A stretch of 64,000 bases of DNA from Platycnemis pennipes (GCA_933228895.1 OW121856.1:108723027-108787026); one strand, 5' to 3'. Counted from the first letter of the stretch, positions 1 through 10,569 are shown. Notes: generated by a model not told the origin, from the sequence alone. Numbers and translations: made by a program.

Positions 1-530
1 AATTAAAGACACAGAAATCACATTCCAAACTTATTAGAGACATTCTTAGAGATAAAATGCTCCTAAGGACTCTTTCTAGGCCCTCAACGCTCCTAAGGAC
101 GTATTACATTATTGCCAGTTGTGTAAATAAATTAAGTAATATTTTCTCAGAATGCCGCACAGTTTTAACTATACAGTGCTTGCTAATAGAGTACTTTCAC
201 CTGCCTTATTCTCAGAGAGATTTCGGACATTTTAGAATTAATAGACAGCAGCGGCAGGGGGAAGACGGAAAGACTTCTAGGCAATATAGCAAATTAAATT
301 CTGACGGTAAGACTGATAATGAGTGCCATACAAATTAGGAATAATCTCTAATCATTCAAAGGCTGCTTCACCTTTCCACAACCCTCGTGACACTCGCAAT
401 GATCACAGCTGCAGATTACAAATGTAGTGTATTTGCAAGTATAATTTCAAGTTAACACACATCATAGAAAGCGAATAAATGCAAGCATTTTGCTTTTCCT
501 CTATAAGTGTGTAATTAACATCATAATAGG
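1..530. other. no recognisable gene
   Basis: AT-rich sequence with only short unrelated ORFs. I see no protein family, RNA gene or repeat boundary before the dispersed repeat that begins near 531. Confidence 0.5.
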
Positions 531-1317
531 CAATAGGGTAGTTTCCTTCATAAAAGAAAACAGACTTCATTACTTGCGATTCGTGCCCTGCCATAAATGT
601 ATTTATTTTACGCAAAAATGTTGGACTCATAAATCCCAGTTTACAAGAGAATTAATGGTTAATTTTAAGATCGTTTGAAAAAGCTCTGAAATGGCGGGGT
701 GCGCTGCCTTCTTGCTGACGTAACAGGTATTATAGTTTACGTTGCGAAGCATAGGAAAATTCGTCTCCTGAACTCACCATTGTATTTCAGGGCCCCTCAT
801 CTGTAGTGAATATTTATTAGTATTAGCCTGTGAAAACTATCAAAGTTGGAAAAGTATTAACTGTTAAACATGGTATTATTAGTCATTTTATTATAGGCCC
901 AAAGGCGTCCTGCTCGTGGTGTCTTCTGCTACGGCGAAGCATGGCGTGAAGGTCGTGCGGCGATGGGCGAACTTCACGGTATGCTTGTGAAAGGAATGCT
1001 AACTGATTTTAAATTAATGAACTGCATAAGTAATATTAAATAAATAGAAGAAAGTTTATTACAGTAAAGTAACGGAATAAATATGCCTCCAATACTTGTT
1101 CATAAGCTTTAACGGAGTGCAGCGTCTACTTGGAAGCGTCCGAAGCACTACCTGGTGGCAGGTGGAGGAAATAGTTTGACGTCACACGTAGGATTAACCG
1201 GCATGCACTAGTGTGCCGTCGCGTTTTGGCGTCATTGATTTTTTCAATTTTTAATTGATGAGGAAAATTACTTTATGTCATTTAAAAATCGAACGGCTTA
1301 GAATACGTACTCCAGAG
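531..1317 (+). repeat. dispersed ~787-bp repeat, copy 1
   Basis: This stretch matches the reverse complement of 37638-38425 along its whole length (787 against 788 bp), including a GC-richer core near 900-985 and the shared edge sequences CAATAGGGTA and CGTACTCCAGAG. The core can be read as a short peptide (GVFCYGEAWREG) and the other copy gives a similar one, but the differences are mostly amino-acid changing, so I do not call a gene. It is probably a non-autonomous mobile element of unknown class. I see no clear terminal inverted repeat or target duplication. Confidence 0.75.
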
Positions 1318-1419
1318 AAGAATAGCCCAGGCGAGGAGGGCACTCCACCAAAAGCAGGCCTTTCTTGCATCAGAAAATACAAGAGTGGAAGAATGGAGGT
1401 ATTTTATGAGAATGTACAC

Positions 1420-1815
1420 GTGCAGCACGCTTTCTACTGGCAGTGAGGAACGGACGATAGAAGCAGCGGAGAAGAAAAGGGTGGAAGCATTCGAAGTGTG
1501 GTGCTGGCGACGAACGATGAAGACGAAATGGATAGAGAGAGTGGAAAACGAAGAAGAATGAGACGAAAGAGAATTCTTCTGAAAAACCTAAGAAGAGGTG
1601 AGAACTTAAAAGGGCCGTATCGGATGCATGATGGCCTGATGAAGACAATCGGCGAGGCAGAAGTGAATGGGAAGAAATGAAAAGGCAAGCCTCGGAGGAG
1701 TTGAAAAGGACAGGCGATGAAAGATGTGAAAGAGAAGAGATATGTATAACGAAGAGATTAAGCGATAATGAAACGGAGTGTCGAACCATTCTTACCAGTT
1801 GTTGACCGCTTGTGA
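1420..1815 (+). pseudogene. RTE-like non-LTR retrotransposon, RT C-terminal fragment (decayed)
   Basis: Translation around 1440-1560 gives GSEERTIEAAEKKRVEAFEV followed by WCWRR and KWIERV, the signature found just after the RT thumb in RTE-type LINEs. It aligns along its length with the better copy at 51213-51640 and the reverse-strand copy at 30610-31470. Several stops and frameshifts lie after position 1555, so it is dead. The start and all catalytic RT motifs are missing, which fits 5' truncation. Confidence 0.75.
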
Positions 1816-2335
1816 TGAACAAACAATTTTGAGTTTATTTTCAATATTTAGTTTTGGAAATAATAATGGAGCTCAGCAGAAAAAGCGATACTAAGTATCA
1901 ATTCGTGGCAACATTAATGCTCAAAACTCGAATTTGCACCTTGGAAACAGGTTGTTCTCCCTGTCCCCATGGTAATGCCAATAATACAGCAGATATGAAG
2001 GATCCTGTAAGCTCTATGAAGTTGACGAGCGGTGAGGCTGGATTCGTATGCACTTACCTCGCGAAATTCTCTCCTTGCTCTGCTAGAAGCGGTCGAAAGG
2101 TGGCGGCGAAGCTCCGTGAAGTGATCCCCCGCAGAGAAGTAATGGCCGCCGACGGAAGACGTCTTCCTGCTGGAAAGAAAAGCAGGCCGTGAGAAAGTGC
2201 GACGTAAGGCGGATGGGAGGACTCCGCCCCCTTTCCCACGGGAGACTCAAGATGAAGCTCCGGTCGAGTATTATTCAATCGGCGATTAAGATTTCAAATT
2301 GCACCAATTATTACGGACAACGCCGATTATACCCT
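1816..2335. other. no recognisable gene; slightly GC-rich
   Basis: The 112-codon ORF at 1854-2192 has no motif I recognise and an overlapping antisense ORF of similar length. The stretch 2030-2240 is richer in CG than its surroundings. Nothing else is seen. Confidence 0.4.
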
Positions 2336-2339
2336 TATT

Positions 2340-3178
2340 TTAACCTTAAAAAGAGTGTAGCTATGAATTTGTAGAGGAGGAATAATTCGATAGAGCGATG
2401 CTATAAATTTAATAATATGAAGATTGAAATCGTTGAAATCATAAGATATTTAGGTGTAACAATCACTAAATATTTATGGTGGGAAAGACACATCCGGGAA
2501 ATATGCGGCCGAGCGAAGAGAAAGATAGGATTTATAAAAAGAGTACTTGGGAAATGTGATGAGAAGACAAAAGAGCGATGCTACTTTTCATTAGTTAGGC
2601 CCCACCTAGAGTATGCAGCCAGTGTATGGGTTCCTAGTGAATTAGGTTTGATCAGAGAACTAGACAGTGTGAAGCGTAGAGCAGCTAGGTTCGTTAAAAG
2701 GGGCGATGAATGTTTGTGTAGTGTTTCAGAATTAATACCTGATTTAGGGTGGGAATCATTATCAGAGCGTAGGTTAAAGTACAGATGAAATCTATTAGAG
2801 AAATTTCAATCGGATAGCTTTACTGAAGATGTTAGGCACATATTAAAAACACCAGCGTATAATGCTAGAATCAACCAGGTAAAAAAAGGGAGATACATTG
2901 CAGTACTGATAGATTCAAAATGGCATTTTTCCCCCGTACTATAGGAATACAGAATAGGCAGCATAGGAATGGGATAGGTAGGGGAAATATTTTAGAGTAG
3001 TCTGTAGTGCATGATGCATTGTATTAACCCATTATATACTATAGATACTAACAATCAAGTTGCATGAGACCCTATATTTGCTTGTTTGCATGTCAGTAGT
3101 GCATGCTTGGTGATCTTCACCCCCTGCCACACACACTCTCGGTGGCTTCAGGGTGCCGTGAAGATGCAGATGTAGATG
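2340..3178 (+). mobile_element. LINE-A, 5'-truncated copy with 3' tail
   Basis: This is the C-terminal part of the reverse transcriptase of a CR1/Jockey-group LINE plus its 3' UTR. The ORF at 2417-2788 contains IRYLGVTITKYLWWERHIRE, then KRKIGFIKRVLGKC, SLVRPHLEYAASVW and SVKRRAARFVKR, the region after the RT palm. A stop interrupts the frame at about 2786 and homology to the other copies continues beyond it. The 3' end carries the family landmark CCCCCTGCCACACACAC and finishes in a GTAGATGTA hexamer-type repeat. The YxDD catalytic box is absent, so this is a dead 5'-truncated insertion. The clade assignment is from memory of motif style, not an alignment. Confidence 0.85.
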
Positions 3179-4572
3179 TACCCTGAGGAAGATGTGTGCC
3201 CATCATAATCCAACATCACCTATTTTAACAGTTCTCCTAATTCCAAGACATACCAAAGTATTTCATCACGCATACCTACTTAAACGTTTGAATAATGCTC
3301 GAACTAAAGGGAGTTAATAAGGAATTCTAGGAATGGTAACCAAAATAAACTTAAGGACTGAAATTCTATGGGAATGAAGACATAAATAAGGAATATTCCT
3401 TCACAAATTTGATGAAAAATTGTGCCTGGAAGATATAAAAATATATGATTCATTTCCTAAAGTCGGTGAAAATGTAATGAACTTAAATATAATCAATGAG
3501 AAAACTTTTTTATACGCACAGACTGCAAAGTAAATGCAAGCATCTACTTTACCCGATGTAAACAGTATTTTTTCTAAAAAAAGTATATTTGAGCTGTAAT
3601 ACAGTTAATTCATTTTTTCAATCATTTGAATTATTTTTCTTAATCTTTTTTAGACCATGGAGAAGGCAAAATCATTGTAGAACTATTTAATTTAAATTGA
3701 CATGAGTTTTTCATACGTGGTTTTTAATCCACACGTGTCCCAATATAATTTCGTAGACTCCATGTTTCATTAAAAAACTTTTTACTTAGTGTATTGACCC
3801 TGTCCACGTATGTGTTTAATATAAATGGTTTTAAATTTTGACCATTATAAAAAAAGATAGTGTTCTTATGCAATTTTTCTTCATTAATAAAAGATGTAAG
3901 ACAGAAAATTGAATCCATAGGTATAAACAGATGACTTTCCTTCTCTCTGGATTATAAAATTATTGCTGTTTGTACTTAAAGAATGATAAAATATTGAGAT
4001 GCCAATTGATGCCATAACAAAGCCGTAATTGTTTGTTTCAAATGTTAGTTTCGTGGATAGATTCAGCCTCGGATGGTCGGGAATCAAACGTTTTAACATA
4101 TCGTAAATTTCCAGTCCATTTCTCATCGGAGAAGACATCGACTCAAATCCGTGGAAGTTGAGGGACTGGTAAAACCTTTTTTTTCAATAAAATCGTTCCA
4201 AGTTGGAACATTTTAAAGGAGTGGTTGAATTCTAGCTCGCGATATGGCTAGCATGGACATCGGGAGTGTCTGACTGATTGGAATGATTCTCTCGGGAAAC
4301 AGGAAGTGAAAAGGCCAGGAAGATCCTCTCTCGACGAGAGGAGAAGGGACCAGTCGAGTAAGTGGACGGCCTTTGGGGCCCTCGGGTCCAACTTTAGGGC
4401 CACTCTCGGCCCCCTGGGATTCCCCCATCCCTCCCTCCCTCCTGTGCAAGTCATGGAGCGACCGATTTTGGGCCATTTCGGATCGGAGGTCGGCGGGAAG
4501 GAGTATTTCTGAGGAGACGTCGTCGCGACGCCTTAGAAACCACATTCGCTCCTCGCCTCGAGGGAGAGCTAA
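3179..4572. other. no recognisable gene; GC-rich patch at 4270-4560
   Basis: 3179-4250 is AT-rich with short ORFs only. 4270-4560 is GC-rich, with overlapping ORFs on both strands (4213-4545 minus, 4306-4512 plus, 4373-4633 plus) that look like composition artefacts: none has a recognisable domain. Confidence 0.4.
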
Positions 4573-5399
4573 GGAGTTCGACCCGAAAAGTGAAAGTCAT
4601 GTCATTTTTTTTATATTTTCAGCACTCATGTAATAAAGTGAAAATAATTATACCAACCCATACTCCTTTTTGCACAAATTGCATTTGAAATTACATACGA
4701 TTAACTGCGAGAATGGTCATCACATGGGAATATAACGTTTAAAAATACCATAGTGACATGTCATTTTTGCAAAAACTGATATTTTACGCGTAATTTCACA
4801 AAGAATAAAATGACATGAAAAAAGGCATCAACCCACCGTATTTTTCGCTAAATCCACCAATTTCTGCACTTACAGCAGACGAAATGCGTTAGTTGTCTTC
4901 AATTGGCGCTGCGGTCGCTGTAGCCAAAATGGTTGGCGTATGAATAATACCATTATGAATGAGATATTAAAGAATATTTCAGAAAAATATTACAACATAA
5001 CGTTTCATAGTAATATTCTTGTGTTTATACATTGCTAAATTCATTGAGCACATGAATTTATTTCTGTAAAATAAATGCTGAATCTAGAAATTGGTGCATT
5101 TAGCGAAAAATACGGTAGGTTTATGCCTTTTTTTCGTGTCATTTTATTCCTTGTGAAATTAGGCATAAAATATCAGTTTTTTCCAAAAATGACATGTCAC
5201 TATGGTAGTTTTAAACGTTATATTCCCATGTGATGGCCATTCTCGCCATTAATCGTATGTAATTTCAAATGGAGTTTGTGGAAAAACGAGTCAAGGTTGG
5301 TGTAATTATTTTTACTTTATTAGATAGAGGAACTTTAGTTCTATGAGTGCTGAAAATCTAAAAAAAATGACATGACTTTCACTTTTCGGATCAACCGCC
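4573..5399. mobile_element. long-TIR non-autonomous DNA element, complete copy
   Basis: The left arm (4573-about 4865) and right arm (about 5090-5399) are inverted copies of each other, about 290-310 bp long, around a spacer of about 225 bp. The ends read GGNGGTTGATCCGAAAAGTG inward, allowing for mismatches. They are flanked by CTAA on the left (4569-4572) and TTAA on the right (5400-5403). Partial copies at 23460-23982 and 63432-63853 end at the same point, next to an intact TTAA. There is no coding capacity. TTAA flanks suggest piggyBac-like mobilisation, but the tips lack the usual CCC start, so the class is open. Confidence 0.75.
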
Positions 5400-5403
5400 T
5401 TAA

Positions 5404-6132
5404 CTTTGAGTCATCGGAGTTCAATGTAGTAGGGGGTCAAGTGGACATCTCTTCGAAGATTAAAAATAAACCTGATGCATGAATTTAAATATATATAAAT
5501 AAATCTTCATTCTTACAAAAAAGCGTCTACACCGTAAACGATAATTTAATTATCGTCCTAATTCTTGAATAAAATAACCTCACCGCAAAGTTACTGAAAA
5601 CCTAAAAAAAACCACAAAAAATATGTAACAGCAATTACCACGTTCTGAAAGAGCAAAGAGACCGAGGTGGCGATGCAGGATTACTACAATGATTCCGCTC
5701 CAATTACAGAACTTGGAACCCAAACACGTTTCGGCTGCGGGAGGGAGACGTCAGTGCCACAGCAGATCAGCCAAGTCAAGGGAGGATGATATCAGTCCTG
5801 TCGCTTCCTATATGAGGAACATCTGTTTGTGTTTCATACTTTATAATCCTTACTAACGTTTTGTACTACTAACGTCAACTGTGATTAACTGACGTATTAG
5901 GTTCCATTCGATGTCGTTTCTTTCGATCCCGTACTTTAGTCAGTTCCGTTTTAGCGCTGACCGAACTTAGACACGATTGACGAAGGTGTTCTGTGAAATT
6001 TCGTGGGTGATCTCCTCGTTACAGCTAATCAGCTGCATGGCACAACTAGTCAAATACATAATTAGGAATGTCGTTTGCTTCATTGTAGTGTAAATTTACA
6101 TGAACTCGTAAATCATTTTATAAGCAGTACAG
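5404..6132. other. no recognisable gene
   Basis: Unremarkable AT-rich sequence between two mobile elements. No ORF of note and no RNA gene seen. Confidence 0.45.
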
Positions 6133-6233
6133 TAGCTAAGTATTATAATCGATGGTCGGCAAGTTGACTTTGTGGAATTTAGACATAGCGAAAAAAGAAA
6201 CTACTTAGTTAATTCCACGGTTTATTTTGGAAG

Positions 6234-6273
6234 ACTCAACCGGTTTCAACCTTTGCAGGTCATCATCAGGAGT
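6234..6273 (-). ncRNA. hammerhead ribozyme motif in PLE left tail
   Basis: Mirror image of the right-tail motif on the minus strand, with the same core (complement at 6263-6269), GCAA-capped stem II, GAAA, ACCGGT and ACTC/GAGT stem I. The two PLE tails therefore both carry the motif, pointing outward. Confidence 0.75.
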
Positions 6274-6417
6274 AAAGTACAGAGGGAGAAGGACGTGAAT
6301 TTATACCCGAAGATTGTGGAAGGAGAGGGAGGAGTTTTAACAAAAACAATGAGAAGGTGGTGGGGCAGGGAAGGGAGAACAAACCAGAAGGAACCAACAA
6401 GGGCAAACTGCGTTAGA

Positions 6418-7257
6418 CTATGGAGATGGAGGTGGGGGAACCGGAACGGAAAACAAGGGAGAAGAGGTCGACGGAATTAGGTCATTAAGCAGGCGGTTAC
6501 CACGTACATTCAGATGAGATACAATTTCAAAATTTTCTAAGAAGTCCAAATTCTTACCTCTGTCACATACATGTAAAAGCTTAGGTGAAAAATCGGAAGA
6601 ATGATCTTCGTCAATTAGATGGTTGGCGAACATGGACTTTTTATCTCCTTTAACAAACGATTTGAAATGTTCTGATTTTCTTACACTTAGTTTCCTTCCA
6701 GTTTGGCCAACATACATGGAGTTGCAACCAGGAGTATCACAGTTTAACAAATACACACCACTCTTGTCGCCAATGTCAATCTTGTCCTTAGAATTGAACA
6801 ACAATTTGCCAAGAGTCATAGAATTATAAACACAGATTTTGTATTTGTTCTTAGGAAGGAATTTAAATAATTTATAAGTAAGACCAGGAATAAAAGGTGG
6901 CTTCACCCACTTGGAAGGAGTAATCGGGGTCGGGGAGAGAGCGGTGGATTGATTAATAGCAAGTTTACGTCGATGCCGTGTTAATAGATTATCCACCAAG
7001 GAATCATTATAGCCATTATTGCGGGCAATACATTTAATAGTTTTTAATTCAATAGAAAAATCATCGGGAGAGAGGGGAATAGACAATAGGCGGTGTAACA
7101 TCGAATGGAAGGCTGCCATTTTATGGGAATGGTAATGGATAGAATCACTAGGAATTATGGCGTCAGCAAAGGAGTCCTTACGATAAATGGAGAACTTATG
7201 GCTAGAATCCTTTAAAGTGATGGATAGATCTAAGAAATTAATCTTATCGATTTTCAA
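6418..7257 (-). pseudogene. PLE polyprotein fragment, inverted left arm (RT end + GIY-YIG)
   Basis: This minus-strand frame repeats the last 277 or so residues of the plus-strand protein, starting inside the post-palm linker at KINFLDLSITL and including the GIY-YIG motif and the proline-rich C-terminus. About four residues differ between the arms (for example WVKP against WVKL, and SMFANH against SIFANH). It lacks the RT palm and a natural start. It exists as the inverted partial copy that PLEs commonly carry and is not an independent gene. Confidence 0.88.
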
Positions 7258-7259
7258 TT

Positions 7260-8561
7260 GAGCTCTCTCAGAAACCTACTCCCATTTCCTTGCCTCCCAA
7301 TGCCAAGCTGGTCTCCTTCGACGTGAAAAACCTTTTTACGTCAATTCCTGCCAAGGAGGCTCACACCTTGTCCGTCGAGTGCTTAAAGAAAGCTGCCTGC
7401 GCGGACCCCATTATTCAAGAATTCAGCTTACTATTAAATCTATGTTTAAACCAAAATTATTTTACTTTTAACAATGTTTTCTATCAACAAGACCATGGTC
7501 TAGCGATGGGATCACCACTTTCTCCTATCTTAGCAGAAGTTTTCATGGGTCATTTGGAAGAAAACCTTTTTAATTTGAAACACCCCATTCTTCAGAATAT
7601 TGTGTATTATTACCGATATGTGGATGACATCATCTGTTTATGGACGGGTAGTCAACGACAGTTAAACCTATTTCTTTCACTACTCAATTCTTTACACCCC
7701 TCTATTACATTCACAATGGAGGTGGGTTTCGATAAGATTAATTTCTTAGATCTATCCATCACTTTAAAGGATTCTAGCCATAAGTTCTCCATTTATCGTA
7801 AGGACTCCTTTGCTGACGCCATAATTCCTAGTGATTCTATCCATTACCATTCCCATAAAATGGCAGCCTTCCATTCGATGTTACACCGCCTATTGTCTAT
7901 TCCCCTCTCTCCCGATGATTTTTCTATTGAATTAAAAACTATTAAATGTATTGCCCGCAATAATGGCTATAATGATTCCTTGGTGGATAATCTATTAACA
8001 CGGCATCGACGTAAACTTGCTATTAATCAATCCACCGCTCTCTCCCCGACCCCGATTACTCCTTCCAAGTGGGTGAAGCTACCTTTTATTCCTGGTCTTA
8101 CTTATAAATTATTTAAATTCCTTCCTAAGAACAAATACAAAATCTGTGTTTATAATTCTATGACTCTTGGCAAATTGTTGTTCAATTCTAAGGACAAGAT
8201 TGACATTGGCGACAAGAGTGGTGTGTATTTGTTAAACTGTGATACTCCTGGTTGCAACTCCATGTATGTTGGCCAAACTGGAAGGAAACTAAGTGTAAGA
8301 AAATCAGAACATTTCAAATCGTTTGTTAAAGGAGATAAAAAGTCCATATTCGCCAACCATCTAATTGACGAAGATCATTCTTCCGATTTTTCACCTAAGC
8401 TTTTACATGTATGTGACAGTGGTAAGAAATTGGACTTCTTAGAAAATTTTGAAATTGTATCTCATCTGAATGTACGTGGTAACCGCCTGCTTAATGACCT
8501 AATTCCGTCGACCTCTTCTCCCTTGTTTTCCGTTCCGGTTCCCCCACCTCCATCTCCATAG
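7260..8561 (+). CDS. PLE reverse transcriptase with C-terminal GIY-YIG endonuclease, 5'-truncated
   Basis: This polyprotein copies the element RNA and cuts target DNA. The frame is open from about 7260 without a convincing start, because the N-terminal half is missing. Counting residues from the TTG codon at 7290, RT motif A appears at about 7-20 (LVSFDVKNLFTSIP), motif B at about 70-88 (GLAMGSPLSPILAEVFM), and the catalytic box RYVDD at about 109-113. A linker with FDKINFLDLS follows, then a GIY-YIG domain from about 311 (GVYLLNC, then MYVGQTGRK and an R...EH helix), which places it in the endonuclease-bearing Penelope/Neptune group. The protein ends in a proline-rich tail just before the 3' tail. 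The usual full length is around 700-900 residues, so roughly half is lost and it cannot act alone. Confidence 0.9.
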   Translation, partial: ELSQKPTPISLPPNAKLVSFDVKNLFTSIPAKEAHTLSVECLKKAACADPIIQEFSLLLNLCLNQNYFTFNNVFYQQDHGLAMGSPLSPILAEVFMGHLEENLFNLKHPILQNIVYYYRYVDDIICLWTGSQRQLNLFLSLLNSLHPSITFTMEVGFDKINFLDLSITLKDSSHKFSIYRKDSFADAIIPSDSIHYHSHKMAAFHSMLHRLLSIPLSPDDFSIELKTIKCIARNNGYNDSLVDNLLTRHRRKLAINQSTALSPTPITPSKWVKLPFIPGLTYKLFKFLPKNKYKICVYNSMTLGKLLFNSKDKIDIGDKSGVYLLNCDTPGCNSMYVGQTGRKLSVRKSEHFKSFVKGDKKSIFANHLIDEDHSSDFSPKLLHVCDSGKKLDFLENFEIVSHLNVRGNRLLNDLIPSTSSPLFSVPVPPPPSP

Positions 8562-8705
8562 TCTAACGCAGTTTGCCCTTGTTGGTTCCTTCTGGTTTGT
8601 TCTCCCTTCCCTGCCCCACCACCTTCTCATTGTTTTTGTTAAAACTCCTCCCTCTCCTTCCACAATCTTCGGGTATAAATTCACGTCCTTCTCCCTCTGT
8701 ACTTT

Positions 8706-8745
8706 ACTCCTGATGATGACCTGCAAAGGTTGAAACCGGTTGAGT
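8706..8745 (+). ncRNA. hammerhead ribozyme motif in PLE right tail
   Basis: The core CTGATGA (8710-8716) is followed by a hairpin (G8718-T8722 with A8727-T8731, GCAA tetraloop), then GAAA (8732-8735). The self-complementary ACCGGT (8735-8740) forms stem III only between two molecules. T8741 is the expected cleavage nucleotide. Stem I is closed by ACTC 8706-8709 with GAGT 8742-8745. One extra base (T8717) lies between core and stem II. PLEs are known to carry minimal hammerheads with very short stem III that act as dimers. Activity here is inferred, not shown. Confidence 0.75.
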
Positions 8746-8847
8746 CTTCCAAAATAAACCGTGGAATTAACTAAGTAGTTTCTTTTTTAGCTAAGTATTA
8801 CTTTCTCAGGATAGTTATATGATAACTTGTTTCATAGATCTTGATAT

Positions 8848-9118
8848 CTATATCTACATAATACCCTGCAAACCACCATAAAGGTGTGTGGCAGGGGGTG
8901 AATTCTCAACAAACATGCACTACACATCATGCATAAAAAAGGATTATTATTTACATACTGTTCTAAACTTCACTATTTAAAAAAAGTTAAAAATAACAAA
9001 GCTAACATGCAAAAACATGCTGTTAGTTGGGTTAACTTCAAGTCCTTATACCAACATGCAGCCAGCTACCAATGTTATCCATTGCTAAACTCGTATTGTA
9101 TATATTTACCGATATGAT
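8848..9118 (-). mobile_element. LINE-B 3' UTR fragment
   Basis: On the minus strand this is the 3' end of the LINE-B subfamily, with the AACATGCTGTTAGTTGGG and GCATGATGTGTAGTGCATG landmarks seen in the copies at 14270-15080, 19033-19508 and 43353-43785. It ends in the CTACATAATACCCTGCAA terminal motif. Only non-coding 3' sequence remains. It lies just 48 bp right of the PLE. Confidence 0.8.
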
Positions 9119-9278
9119 TTGATCGTTCACTTAAATGCACAAAAAGGAATGTTATATCAGTTGGGATAGGGGATTAGCGAGTATATCGGGCAGAGAGATA
9201 CATCCAAGGTGAAGTGAAGAAGGCATTGATGCCGTTGCTTAGCGACCGATTATTGGGTGGTCCACTCGAGACAAGAGT

Positions 9279-9766
9279 GGGTGCTTTCCAATCATCGACG
9301 CAAGTCGACACAAGTCAACTTGTGTCGCGTGTAGTGCTTTCCAATCAGTGTGTGTCGCTGTTGTGTCAAACGCGAGTCGACACACGGTGACACACCGGGA
9401 ATGGTGAGTTACTGAAAAAAGAAAGAAGGACGGCGCAAGCTCTAAATCGCAATACGTCTGCAAGAGGCATATTGAAAATAACCGATAAATCAGAACAAAT
9501 GTTTAAGTTAAGTATTTTCTTAATTAATCATCCTACAACTCATTTTTTTGTTTATTGGTAACGATCTTGCTATAACAAGAAGGAAACATCTGTGGATTCA
9601 ATTTCCTTCCCACAAAAACGCACCAATCACGAGTCCCCGTGAAAGTCCTTAGCGCATCAGCTTCTGCGCACTGAAACTTGCTTTCCATTCGCGAAGACAC
9701 AAGTCGACTTGAGTTTCCGCGAGTTAACTCAAGACGACGCACGAGTCGATTGAATGGAAAGCACCC
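9279..9766. repeat. inverted-repeat element, GGGTGCTTTCCA ends
   Basis: The ends GGGTGCTTTCCAATCATCG (9279 onward) and the reverse complement at about 9735-9766 match with a few mismatches. The subterminal zones on both sides contain clustered short palindromes of the type CGACACAAGT/ACTTGTGTCG. There is no coding content. It looks like a small non-autonomous DNA transposon, possibly hAT-like, but no matching 8-bp flank is visible. Confidence 0.5.
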
Positions 9767-9783
9767 AGTACTTTGTTGCTTCA

Positions 9784-10235
9784 ACTAGTTTCTCACCCCG
9801 CAAAAATGCTGAGTTCTTCACACTGACAAAGTTTTGTTATTACAGATAACATAGGAAGGTGAAAAGAAACTAGCACAGAAAAATACCTAAGTGATAATGA
9901 GACAGTGGATTGACGACATGAGCGCTTGACGCCAATGAGGAAATGGAAGGGATCTTTGAATGTGGGTCAGATGACAATTTGTAGAAGGTTCTCTTCTGTT
10001 GGAGTAAAACTCCAACGCGCGTACCGAAGAAGTAGGGGACAAGATGGAAACCAGGCATCTTATAAGAGACTTTAAGCCAAACCTGGACGGCATTGAATTG
10101 AACCGGAGCAGTACTTGTGAGTTTATTTTATACACAGAATGAAAGGAAACGTTTTGTATAAACGCCATCTTTTGTGTCAACATTAATATTTATTCACGAA
10201 TCATTATTTAAACAACTTGTGATGTTTACGATGCA
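9784..10235. other. no recognisable gene
   Basis: Short overlapping ORFs at 9870-10183 on the minus strand have no recognisable domain. Nothing else is seen. Confidence 0.4.
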
Positions 10236-10242
10236 TCTTTCT

Positions 10243-10563
10243 ACATCTACACGTTACCCCGCAAACCACCGCGAGGGTGCGTGGCAGTGGGTGAAGATCA
10301 CCAAGCATGCACCTGCACCTGACCTATTGACCTGCAAAGAAGCAACTATAGTGTCTCATGCATAATTAATACTTGCATCATACACTACAGACTACTATAA
10401 AATATGTACCCTTCCTATCCCTTTCCTATGCTGCCTATTCTGTTCTCTTATAGTACGGGGTTAAAATGCCATTTTGAATCCATCAGTACGACAATCTATA
10501 TCACTAAACTTGTTTATCTGGTCGAATCTAGCATAATACGCTGGTTTTTTTAATATGCGCCTA
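10243..10563 (-). mobile_element. LINE-A, short 5'-truncated copy
   Basis: On the minus strand this has only the last coding residues of LINE-A (the RIEDINCR-type stretch near 10470-10540) and the 3' UTR with its CTACATCTACACG-type tail at 10240-10255. Its truncated 5' end abuts the 3' tail of another LINE-A copy starting at 10570. Confidence 0.8.
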
Positions 10564-10569
10564 ACATAT

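Larger units (their letters stand above)
6133..8800 (+). mobile_element. Penelope-like element (PLE), palindromic insertion with 13-bp target duplication
   Basis: A full insertion is delimited by the direct repeat TAGCTAAGTATTA at 6133-6145 and 8788-8800. Inside, a left arm (6191-7249, minus) and a right arm (7730-8788, plus) are inverted copies of exactly equal length (1059 bp) with few substitutions, around a single-copy centre of 480 bp that holds the RT palm motifs. An extra stretch of about 45 bp (6146-6190) is present on the left only. Penelope elements are known to insert as inverted partial copies with such a one-sided extension. The arms encode the end of the RT and the GIY-YIG endonuclease; their tips carry hammerhead motifs. 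The near identity of the arms suggests recent insertion. Confidence 0.92.

Noticed and set aside
900..1018. Exon-like core of the dispersed repeat (GVFCYGEAWREG)
   Set aside because: Both copies can be read through, but the changes between them are mostly non-synonymous and the stretch lies inside a repeat.
1854..2192. 112-codon ORF
   Set aside because: No motif and an antisense ORF of similar length overlaps it.
6623..6829. 68-codon ORF, repeated identically at 8150-8356 on the opposite strand
   Set aside because: It is the antisense shadow of the PLE coding region, duplicated because the element is palindromic.
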